Assembly: GCF_028867935.1 (NCBI RefSeq)
Contig: NZ_JAPQNS010000013.1
Span: forward strand, 172,767-236,766
From: Flavobacterium sp. SUN052
GTDB lineage: Bacteria > Bacteroidota > Bacteroidia > Flavobacteriales > Flavobacteriaceae
Direction of reading: 5' to 3'
DNA: 64,000 nt
Shown here one piece after another: positions 8,875 through 15,921 of the stretch. The position numbers and the translations under genes are program-made. Numbering within the stretch: position 1 is the first letter of the stretch; each line of letters opens with the position of its first letter. A model generated the notes under the pieces. That model was not told the DNA's origin and searched no databases. It saw only the letters and a list, made by a program, of their open reading frames with translations.

Positions 8875-10035
8875 TTATCCCTGGGTTACAACTTTTCCTG
8901 CCGCACCGGCACCACCTGCTGATCCCGAAGCTGAACCAGTGGACTTTTTGGGTGCTCTGGCCGGGCCATTAGTCGTAATATCAAAAACGATCGGTTCTGG
9001 CGAAGATTCCTTCGGTTCCACAGCCGTATTCAGGAACTTGTCTGAACTCGACAGTTTTTTTATGTATTCTTTCTTGGCATCAGCGTAAGGCGGATTATCA
9101 TCATTATTGACAATCTTCTTGCTTGATGCAATCACCCATGCTCCGCTACGGGCATAATTCAGTGCCTCGAGTGAAGTTGGTTGAACATCATCTTCTGAGG
9201 TATCATTAAAGAAACTCCAAGAGCAGTGGTGGGGCGCTAGAAACAGGTCCCAGGCCAAAGCCTCTTTGTTGACGTCATTCTTAAACCGTTTCGTATGTTC
9301 CAGAATCTCGGACCACGTAGTGTGGTCCGAATCCCCACCGAACATAGCCAGACAGCAATAGTCAGAACGCCATTTATTGGCTTTAAATCGCGCCTGAAAA
9401 ACTATACTGGCCGAGTTTTTGTCCTTGTATGGTGAATCCAGATGAAGTTTGAACGGTGCGTGAATAAAGATGGAGAACGTCTCCTGATCGGTATCATTGA
9501 ACCGGGTTACTACGTCTCCTGGCACTGACCGCAAGTGATTTAAGTCTTTATAATCTTTGTTGCTATCATATCCGATCATTCTAATGCGGTTGCCTGGCTT
9601 ATCTTTATCAGAATGATTAGTTCTGTGCAGATCAAGTCTCCTTTCCGCTTCGCATTGATGAGCGTCTTCATCATCGTTGGTGTATTGTTCTGCAATCATC
9701 GGTGAAAACCACATCGTGTCCATAATGATCAGATTCTGGTCACGGTCTTTCTGACTATACTTTGCAGGATCGCCCTGATAAAAGTTGTCTTTGAAACCAT
9801 GGCAATGATCTCTATCGCCGTGAGTAAGAATAAACACGTCTACGAAGAAGTTTCCATTGCGCTTCTGAAGAGAGCTCAACAAATCCTTCTTGACATCGCA
9901 AATTTTGGGCCCAGCATTTCCATCTGATTTCGCAGTAAGCTTACAGTCTATCAGTATTCTGGTTCCATCTTCGAGGGTGATCAGTGACATATCACCGTTT
10001 CCCACTGGAAAGTATTTAATCGTAGGGTTAGCCAT
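8875..10035 (-). CDS. ComEC/Rec2-like metallo-beta-lactamase-fold protein with glycine-ended tail
   Basis: This 386-residue protein starts with an MBL fold. The metal motif is LTHGDRDHCHG with H72, D74, D76 and H77, the HxDxDH form seen in ComEC-type proteins. GGDSD follows at 233-237, and APHHCSWSF (H269, H270) matches the ComEC HHGS box. The last ~35 residues are a low-complexity Gly/Ser/Ala linker ending KVVTQG, so the protein terminates in glycine. It is the first gene of the operon, preceded by an unusually strong ribosome binding site, and ends one base before the E2-E1-JAB start. By analogy with type II CBASS, where the first gene's C-terminus is the conjugated group, this tail is a plausible substrate for the E1/E2 activity. 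MBL-fold enzymes hydrolyse phosphodiesters or other esters; the substrate here is unknown. Confidence 0.8.
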   Translation of the reverse strand: MANPTIKYFPVGNGDMSLITLEDGTRILIDCKLTAKSDGNAGPKICDVKKDLLSSLQKRNGNFFVDVFILTHGDRDHCHGFKDNFYQGDPAKYSQKDRDQNLIIMDTMWFSPMIAEQYTNDDEDAHQCEAERRLDLHRTNHSDKDKPGNRIRMIGYDSNKDYKDLNHLRSVPGDVVTRFNDTDQETFSIFIHAPFKLHLDSPYKDKNSASIVFQARFKANKWRSDYCCLAMFGGDSDHTTWSEILEHTKRFKNDVNKEALAWDLFLAPHHCSWSFFNDTSEDDVQPTSLEALNYARSGAWVIASSKKIVNNDDNPPYADAKKEYIKKLSSSDKFLNTAVEPKESSPEPIVFDITTNGPARAPKKSTGSASGSAGGAGAAGKVVTQG

Positions 10036-10039
10036 TATT

Positions 10040-10051
10040 CACCTCCTTTCT
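10040..10051 (-). promoter_or_regulatory. Full-length Shine-Dalgarno site for the MBL gene
   Basis: On the reverse strand AGAAAGGAGGTG ends 4 bases before the ATG at 10035. Twelve consecutive bases can pair with the expected 16S rRNA 3' end. Such sites are rare in Bacteroidota. It fixes the start of the MBL gene. Confidence 0.75.
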
Positions 10052-10545
10052 GCGGCTCGTGAACAATGTGCTTTTTAATAAAGCTGGTGCTTTTGCCGTT
10101 GGCTCTACATTCTTTGTGCCGATCCAGCTAATTTTTAAGAAAACCATATGTTGGTTAGTTGAACGGGAATTTCCCATATTCGGATTCACGAAAGGTACTC
10201 CACACGCATTTTCCCAACCGAACGTTGATAGAGCCTCGCTGGAACACTATCTTTGCAAACACAAAAGAATCCCTGCACACTGGGTGAGTAGCCCGTGTGA
10301 ATACAAATCGCCGTCCAAAGCTTTGTATTGGGTCTTGTAAAGAAAAGGCGAACACTCAGGTCGGGAAACTATGGGTGATTCGTCTTTTGCTTTTACAGCT
10401 CGTTATGTCTCTCGCTTCGTTTTCATGTAATTGTAAGTTATAACCTGCTGATTCTACAGTTGAGTAAACTACCCTAATAGTATATTGGTTCAGTATTGCA
10501 AATAATTATATTACTATATAATGAAAATTTTTCTAACTTTGCTGA
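10052..10545. other. Divergent intergenic region between the two defence operons
   Basis: About 490 bases with no frame I believe. It must hold the promoters of the minus-strand MBL operon and the plus-strand restriction operon. A TAACTTTG at 10534-10541 fits the -7 consensus but sits only 4 bases before the GTG start of the first restriction gene, so its role is doubtful. Confidence 0.4.
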
Positions 10546-11133
10546 GTGGATACTTTACAACTCAATCAGATTTCTACTATACATTTTGGGATACCACGCA
10601 CCGAGAGCTTGGATATTGGGTATGATTTGCCATATCTACAACTGACTGATGTAGACACATTTGGCCGAATTAATCCTGATGGAATCAAATCGACTATAAC
10701 GCTGGCTGAACAGGAAAATCAGCAGGCTGTGCCGAAGCCAGGGGATATACTCCTTTTCAGCAAAGGCATTCGGAACATAGCCGTATTTTACCATCACCAA
10801 TACCCCAAAATAGTGGTTTCAAGTTCCTTTTATATCTTAAGAGTGAAGGATGAAGCTACAGTTCAACCAGAGTTTTTGGCTTGCTATCTTAATCTACCAG
10901 CGACTCAGAAGCTTTTGCAAAACCGCGTTGGATTAGCATCCACGGTTCCAACGTTGAACAAAAAAGACCTGCTGGATTTCCCTATTCCAGTACCGCCATT
11001 CGCAGTGCAGCAACAGCTGATTGACCTTCACAATGCATTTTTGGGCATCTACGATATTAGTCAGCAACAACTCAATCTTCAACAAGAATTATTATACCAA
11101 TGCTTTTCGACAACGCTCCAAACCCACCGCTAA
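10546..11133 (+). CDS. Half-length type I restriction specificity subunit (HsdS-like)
   Basis: This encodes 195 residues, about half of a normal HsdS. It has one target-recognition-domain fold (strands ending PKPGDILLFSKGIRNIAVF), then GLASTVPTLNKKDLLDFPIPVPP, typical of TRD C-terminal parts. A single helical conserved region (FAVQQQLIDLHNAFLGIY...QQLNLQQELLYQ) follows. HsdS subunits dictate the DNA sequence bound by type I enzymes. Half subunits can dimerise to make a palindromic specificity. The proposed start is GTG, with no better ATG in frame. The end overlaps the HsdM start by 34 bases. It is the first gene of the operon, whereas the full HsdS is fifth, so the system has two potential specificity subunits. 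Confidence 0.75.
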   Translation: MDTLQLNQISTIHFGIPRTESLDIGYDLPYLQLTDVDTFGRINPDGIKSTITLAEQENQQAVPKPGDILLFSKGIRNIAVFYHHQYPKIVVSSSFYILRVKDEATVQPEFLACYLNLPATQKLLQNRVGLASTVPTLNKKDLLDFPIPVPPFAVQQQLIDLHNAFLGIYDISQQQLNLQQELLYQCFSTTLQTHR

Positions 11134-12674
11134 GACCCGGTCAACGGCTCGTGACTGCTTCAGAAATCAATAATGCTGTCTGGCGCGCCTGTGATACTTT
11201 CCGGGGGGTTATCGACCCTTCACAGTATAAAGATTATATCCTCACGTTCCTGTTTTTGAAATATCTCTCTGACCTGTGGAAGGATCGGCAGCAATTCTAT
11301 TTAGAGAAGTACAACGAAATAATTGATAATGCTCCTCGTACGGAACGTGCGCTGGAGCAGTTTGAACGGTTCCGACTACCCAATACGTCGCGTTACGATT
11401 ATCTATACGAACAACGGAACGCTTCTGATATCGGTGAGAAGGTAGATATTGCCCTGGAACAGCTTGAAGAGGCTAACCGGGCTAAGCTGGAGGGTGTTTT
11501 TGGTGATATTAGCTTTAACTCCGAACGGCAACTCGGTCAAACCAAAGACCGTAATCGGCGGGTTAAGAATATGATCGAGGACTTCCGGTTTATTGATTTG
11601 ACCCCCTCCCACCTGGAAAGTCAGGATGTGATTGGCGATGTGTACGAGTATCTAATTGAGAGTTTTGCTTCCGACGCGGGAAAAAAGGCCGGAGAATTTT
11701 ACACACCTTCAAAAGTATCTACACTGCTAGCCGAGCTCGTTGCTCCTAAACCGGGTAGTCGGATTTCCGACCCTACCTGTGGTTCTGGCTCGCTGCTCAT
11801 TAAAGTTGCCAAGCAGGTAGGCTCTAATAACTTCGCCATTTACGGGCAGGAGATAAACCGGAGTACCTACGCCCTGGCCCGGATGAACATGTTCCTGCAC
11901 GGATTCGACGATGCGGTGATACGCTGGGGTGACACACTCAATAACCCGCTGTTGCTGGAGAACGATCGGCTTATGAAGTTCGACGTTGTGGTAGCTAACC
12001 CACCGTTTTCGCTGGATAAATGGGGGGCTGAGTCGGCTTCAGGAGATCGTTTCGGGCGTTTTCATCGGGGGGTGCCTCCCAGGTCCAAAGGCGACTTTGC
12101 TTTTATATCCCACATGATCGAGACCACCTACGAAGGGCGCGGGCAGGTAGGCGTTATTGTACCACATGGGGTGTTGTTCCGGGGCAGTTCGGAGGGGGTT
12201 ATACGTAAGCGACTTATTGACGAAAATCTGCTTGAAGCAGTAATCGGTCTGCCTGCCAATCTTTTCTTTGGAACCGGAATTCCAACGGCTATTCTGCTCT
12301 TCAACCGGGCCCGTACCAATTCGACAAATACTGATGTGTTGTTTATCGATGCCAGCCGCGAATTTGCCGACGGCAAGAACCAGAACAACTTGCTGCCCAA
12401 ACATATTGCCCGCATTGTAGAAACGGTGCAAACGTTTCGAAACACTCCGGATGGCGCAGCTGGGGTCGTAGCGGACAAATATGCTTACCGCGCTCCGCTT
12501 GAAGAAATCCAGGAGAACGATTATAACCTCAACATTCCCCGCTACGTCGATACCTTCGAAGAAGAAACACCTATTGATATTCGGGCCACGCAGGATCAGA
12601 TTATTCTGTTGGAAGGACAATTGACCGAGGCCAAAGCCCGAATGCAACGGTATTTACAGGAACTTGGATTCTAA
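11100..12674 (+). CDS. hsdM: Type I restriction-modification DNA methyltransferase subunit M
   Basis: This 524-residue protein has the HsdM layout. An N-terminal helical domain (NNAVWRACDTFRG...YILTFLFLKYLSDLW) is followed by the SAM-binding motif DPTCGSGSLL near residue 225. The N6-adenine catalytic motif NPPF follows near residue 299 (VVANPPFSLDKWG), and a C-terminal helical tail ends it. It transfers methyl groups to adenine in the site chosen by HsdS, protecting host DNA. It overlaps the half-HsdS gene by 34 bases and is followed after 12 bases by the YhcG-like nuclease gene, so it is clearly in one operon. Confidence 0.95.
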   Translation: MLFDNAPNPPLRPGQRLVTASEINNAVWRACDTFRGVIDPSQYKDYILTFLFLKYLSDLWKDRQQFYLEKYNEIIDNAPRTERALEQFERFRLPNTSRYDYLYEQRNASDIGEKVDIALEQLEEANRAKLEGVFGDISFNSERQLGQTKDRNRRVKNMIEDFRFIDLTPSHLESQDVIGDVYEYLIESFASDAGKKAGEFYTPSKVSTLLAELVAPKPGSRISDPTCGSGSLLIKVAKQVGSNNFAIYGQEINRSTYALARMNMFLHGFDDAVIRWGDTLNNPLLLENDRLMKFDVVVANPPFSLDKWGAESASGDRFGRFHRGVPPRSKGDFAFISHMIETTYEGRGQVGVIVPHGVLFRGSSEGVIRKRLIDENLLEAVIGLPANLFFGTGIPTAILLFNRARTNSTNTDVLFIDASREFADGKNQNNLLPKHIARIVETVQTFRNTPDGAAGVVADKYAYRAPLEEIQENDYNLNIPRYVDTFEEETPIDIRATQDQIILLEGQLTEAKARMQRYLQELGF

Positions 12675-12686
12675 CCCTTCTCACGG

Positions 12687-13718
12687 ATGATAAACTTGTC
12701 AGACCAGTTTACGGAAGTAGTCAGCCTGATCCAGCAATCCCGGAACCGGGCCATGCGGCAGGTGAATGCCGAACTAATTGACCTGTACTGGAATGTCGGG
12801 GCCTACATTAGTCAGAAAGTAGCCCGTAGCGAATGGGGCACTGGTACTGTAAATCAATTGGCTGACTTTATTAAACAGCATCACCCTGATTTGCGAGGCT
12901 TTAATCGGCGGGGGCTGTATCGGATGAAGCAGTTTTACGATACCTACCAACCGCTTTACGAAAAAGTGTCGGCAGTGCTGACACAAATTAGCTGGACCAA
13001 TCATCTGGCGATTATATCGCAGTGTAAGACCAGCGAGGAGAGGCAATTTTATTTATTTCAAAGCGCGCGAGAACAGTACAGCTCTCGCGAACTGGAACGT
13101 CAGATCGATAGCAGTTTGTTTGAGCGAACTAGGCTGGCCACGGCTCAATTATCTGAACCAGTAAAACAATTGCCCCAGCAGGCCGCCGATGTATTTCGGG
13201 ATAGCTACGTATTCGAGTTTCTGGATTTGCCCGAGCGGTATACAGAGGCCGATTTACAAAAGGCACTGATCCGCAACCTGAGTAAGTTCCTGCTCGAAAC
13301 CGGGCGGACATTTACGCTGGCTGGTGAGAACGTTCGTATTCAGGTAGGAAATCAGGATTTTTATATTGACTTGTTGCTCTACCACCGGTCCTTGCAGTGC
13401 CTGGTAGCGGTCGAGCTCAAGGTGACGAAGTTCAAACCCGAGCATATCGGCCAGCTTAATTTTTACCTCGAAGCACTAGACCGGGATTATCGTTTAGCCC
13501 ACGAAAACCCGAGCATCGGCCTGTTGCTGTGCGCCAGTAAAGATAGTCAAGTGGTTGAATACGCGCTGAGCCGAAGTTTATCGCCAACGCTGGTCGCCGA
13601 CTACAGCCGTGAGCTTATTGACAAACACCTGCTGGAAACAAAAATGGCTGAATTGTATGGAGCTATCGAACCGTTGTTACAAGATGAATCCACGAGCTCA
13701 CCCACTAACGACGACTGA
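12687..13718 (+). CDS. YhcG/DUF1016-type PD-(D/E)XK nuclease-domain protein
   Basis: This 343-residue protein matches the YhcG family. Its N-terminal DUF1016 part (QSRNRAMRQVNAELIDLYWNVG, then WGTGTVNQLADF, RGFNRRGLYRMKQFY, SWTNHLAII) precedes a C-terminal PD-(D/E)XK domain. The core of that domain is FYIDLLLYHRSL with the aspartate and VAVELKVTKFKPEHIGQLNFYLEALD with the ExK-type residues. Family members are DNA-binding nucleases often found inside type I restriction operons. The stop codon TGA overlaps the ATG of the next gene, indicating coupled translation. It may add a second cutting activity or regulate the complex, which is inference. Confidence 0.85.
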   Translation: MINLSDQFTEVVSLIQQSRNRAMRQVNAELIDLYWNVGAYISQKVARSEWGTGTVNQLADFIKQHHPDLRGFNRRGLYRMKQFYDTYQPLYEKVSAVLTQISWTNHLAIISQCKTSEERQFYLFQSAREQYSSRELERQIDSSLFERTRLATAQLSEPVKQLPQQAADVFRDSYVFEFLDLPERYTEADLQKALIRNLSKFLLETGRTFTLAGENVRIQVGNQDFYIDLLLYHRSLQCLVAVELKVTKFKPEHIGQLNFYLEALDRDYRLAHENPSIGLLLCASKDSQVVEYALSRSLSPTLVADYSRELIDKHLLETKMAELYGAIEPLLQDESTSSPTNDD

Positions 13719-13726
13719 TGGATACT
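13711..13726. repeat. 16-bp direct repeat, left copy, spanning a start codon
   Basis: ACGACTGATGGATACT at 13711-13726 recurs exactly at 14253-14268. Both copies contain a stop/start overlap (TGATG), so the 542-bp unit between them is bounded precisely at gene junctions. Confidence 0.8.
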
Positions 13727-14260
13727 CCCAACGACATTAATGATTGGCGAGAATCACTCGACCCATATCAAAAGTCTAGGCTGCTGGAAAGCTTTTACCA
13801 ACAAAGTCTGTTCCCTTTTCTGGATTGGCTTCATAGCAGCGTGTCAATGACCTGGCAGGGGCTGTCCGAACAGATTAGATATGAGTGCCAGTTCAACGGG
13901 CAACACTACCTGACAGTAGCTAAACCGTCGGAGCTGCACGAAACTTTTATTCGGTTTGGGGAATCGAATTCGGATGAATTGCTGGAGGTTCAAATTCTGA
14001 TTCAGCTTTCCATAAAGCCTGAATTCAATCACCCCAACGGAACCGGGGCATTAGTAGCATTTCGTTACATTGATAGTTACTATCATCTATCAGACGACTG
14101 GACAGAGATTAAAATAGCCCATCGGATCGACGAGCAACTCCACCCAGACGAATCCAGTAAACTAATTCAAGACATTCAGGCTCATTTGCTTTTTGTATTA
14201 GCCAATGAGCACCCGTCCGTAATTGACCCACAATCCTTTTATAATACCAACAACGACTGA
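13718..14260 (+). CDS. Hypothetical protein inside the type I restriction operon
   Basis: This 180-residue acidic protein has no recognised family. It starts with helices (NDWRESLDPYQKSRLLESFYQQSLFPFLDWLHSS) and continues with mixed strands; no catalytic signature is visible. It begins at the TGATG overlap with the YhcG-like gene and ends at another TGATG overlap with HsdS. It is flanked by exact 16-bp repeats that each include those overlaps. That layout suggests insertion or duplication of a whole gene cassette without disturbing the frames on either side. Possible roles include an anti-restriction, immunity or assembly factor, but none is supported directly. Confidence 0.7.
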   Translation: MDTPNDINDWRESLDPYQKSRLLESFYQQSLFPFLDWLHSSVSMTWQGLSEQIRYECQFNGQHYLTVAKPSELHETFIRFGESNSDELLEVQILIQLSIKPEFNHPNGTGALVAFRYIDSYYHLSDDWTEIKIAHRIDEQLHPDESSKLIQDIQAHLLFVLANEHPSVIDPQSFYNTNND

Positions 14261-14268
14261 TGGATACT
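14253..14268. repeat. 16-bp direct repeat, right copy, spanning the hsdS start codon
   Basis: This is the second exact copy of ACGACTGATGGATACT, 542 bp after the first. It contains the stop of the hypothetical gene and the ATG of the full HsdS. Confidence 0.8.
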
Positions 14269-15504
14269 GATCAAAAAAAATTCTTAACAGGTTGCAAAAC
14301 TCACAATTTGCCTTACGGGTGGGAAATGAAGGAATTGAGCGCTGTTTGTGAAAAGATAATGGATGGAACCCATTTCTCGCCGAAAAGCAAGGATGGTCCA
14401 TTCAGATATATAACATCAAAAAACATTAGAAATGATGGCTTAGACCTCGATAATTGCAGCTATATCTCGGAAGAAGAGCACAGAGACATTTTCAAAAGAT
14501 GTCCGGTTCAATTTGGCGATCTGCTACTAACAAAAGACGGTGCGAATACAGGCAACTGTTGTCAAAATACATTAAAAGAGGAGTTTAGTCTATTGTCAAG
14601 TGTAGCAGTATTGAAAGCTGCACATGGGAAAGTGGATAATAGCTACCTCTTACAATCACTCAAGAGTTCACGAGGTCAATTTGAAATTAAAGATGCAATG
14701 GCAGGTCAGGCCATTACTAGAATTACGCTTGAAAAAATAAAAAACTTTGTTTTCCCTTTCCCCCCCCTCGCCCAACAACGTAAAATTGCCGCAATCCTCT
14801 CTACATGGGATGAGGCTATCCAAATCGCCGATCAACTCTTGAAGGCCAAACAGGAGCGTAAACGAGGTCTGATGCAGCAACTACTCACCGGTCAAAAACG
14901 ACTACCGGGTTTTTCGGGGAAGTGGACAAGCCGCCCAATTAGTGATTTTATTAAAGAAAGTAGAATACCTCTTGCCGAATCCGACCCAAGTAAAAGAATA
15001 ACAGTCAAATTAAATTTGAATGGTGTAGAGAGACGCGATCTGAGACGCGAAGAAAATGAACAGGTGACAGTGTATTATACTCGAAGGAAAGGACAGTTTA
15101 TCTATGGAAAACAAAATCTACATAAAGGGGCCATGGGTATCATTCCGGACGAGTTAGATCGCTTCGCTTCTTCTCAGGATATACCCGCATTTGATTTCTC
15201 AGACCAAGCAGATCCATTATGGTTCCTTACCTATATGAGCCAAGAGAAGTTTTTTACAGATTTAGAAAAAATTGCTACTGGTACAGGCTCAAAACGAATT
15301 CACCCAGAAAGTTTGTACAGCGTTAAAATCATATCTCCTCCTTTGGAAGAGCAACGTGCCATTACCGAAGTATTAAACGCTGCCGATGACGAAATCCGGC
15401 TGGCAAAAGCAGAGTTGGAAGCTTTAAAACAGCAAAAACGGGGGCTGATGCAGGAATTATTGACGGGCAAAACGCTGGTTAATGTCCAAAACGAAGCAGA
15501 CTGA
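14260..15504 (+). CDS. hsdS: Type I restriction specificity subunit S (two target-recognition domains)
   Basis: This 414-residue protein has the normal two-lobed HsdS layout. The first TRD is followed by a central conserved helix (LAQQRKIAAILSTWDEAIQIADQLL...RKRGLMQQLLTG). The second TRD then leads to a second conserved helix (LEEQRAITEVLNAADDEIRLAKAELEAL...KRGLMQELLTG). The two conserved blocks are near copies of each other, as expected for HsdS. It selects the bipartite recognition sequence for the methylase and nuclease. Its ATG overlaps the previous stop and its own stop overlaps the DUF3800 remnant ATG. The first TRD is more AT-rich than the surrounding genes, which suggests exchange of that domain. 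Confidence 0.9.
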   Translation: MDTDQKKFLTGCKTHNLPYGWEMKELSAVCEKIMDGTHFSPKSKDGPFRYITSKNIRNDGLDLDNCSYISEEEHRDIFKRCPVQFGDLLLTKDGANTGNCCQNTLKEEFSLLSSVAVLKAAHGKVDNSYLLQSLKSSRGQFEIKDAMAGQAITRITLEKIKNFVFPFPPLAQQRKIAAILSTWDEAIQIADQLLKAKQERKRGLMQQLLTGQKRLPGFSGKWTSRPISDFIKESRIPLAESDPSKRITVKLNLNGVERRDLRREENEQVTVYYTRRKGQFIYGKQNLHKGAMGIIPDELDRFASSQDIPAFDFSDQADPLWFLTYMSQEKFFTDLEKIATGTGSKRIHPESLYSVKIISPPLEEQRAITEVLNAADDEIRLAKAELEALKQQKRGLMQELLTGKTLVNVQNEAD

Positions 15505-15614
15505 TGAAGGGGAAACGATATCATCTATACTGCGATGAGAGCCGCCATTTGGAGAATGACCATTCGCCCGTTATGGCGATTGGTTATATGAAGGTAGCCT
15601 CCGACGACCACTAA
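15504..15614 (+). pseudogene. Remnant of a DUF3800 gene (N-terminal 36 codons)
   Basis: The ATG in the TGATG overlap with hsdS opens a 36-codon frame beginning MKGKRYHLYCDESRHLEND. The YxDES...LEND pattern matches the start of DUF3800 proteins, which carry RNase H-like acidic residues and are frequent companions of type I restriction genes. Complete members are well over 200 residues. Here a stop occurs after SDDH and the following sequence does not continue the family in any frame. It is therefore a truncated remnant, although the short frame could still be translated. Confidence 0.6.
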
Positions 15615-15743
15615 AGTATCCCAGAATTATACAGTGATTTTGAAACCGCTTACGCCAGATGTTCTTTTGGTAACAGTGGTTTGTCTTGATTCAACGGAGC
15701 AACAAATGCACCAGAAGCGCACCGGGCCTATTGGGATGGCCTG

Positions 15744-15846
15744 AAAAAACAAAACCGCACTTCCTGAGTGCGGTACGGTATTGCGAGTGCGTGGCAGTCC
15801 CACCGACCAAGTCCTTCGTCCTTTGGACAATGACAATACAAAGGTA
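15744..15846 (-). ncRNA. Candidate small structured RNA, antisense, upstream of hsdR
   Basis: On the reverse strand a TACCTTTG -7 element (15839-15846) is followed by a ~90-nt GC-rich segment. Several short stems can form: GTCC-AAA-GGAC, GTGG-GACTG-CCAC and a final perfect ACCGCACT/AGTGCGGT stem (15754-15774). The last stem ends in a T-rich run on that strand, a typical intrinsic terminator. No clear -33 TTG is at standard spacing. It lies in the 307-bp gap between the DUF3800 remnant and hsdR, transcribed opposite to them. A TTG-started frame overlaps it but is not convincing as a protein. Confidence 0.45.
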
Positions 15847-15921
15847 GGTGTATTTACAAGACGTGTGCTATCGCACCCGTAAACTAATTGCCAAGGAATT
15901 TGTGTAATAAGCTGATAGACA

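Noticed and set aside
15627..15836. 69-codon minus-strand frame
   Set aside because: It starts with TTG, spans a terminator hairpin and has no protein family features; a small RNA explains the sequence better.
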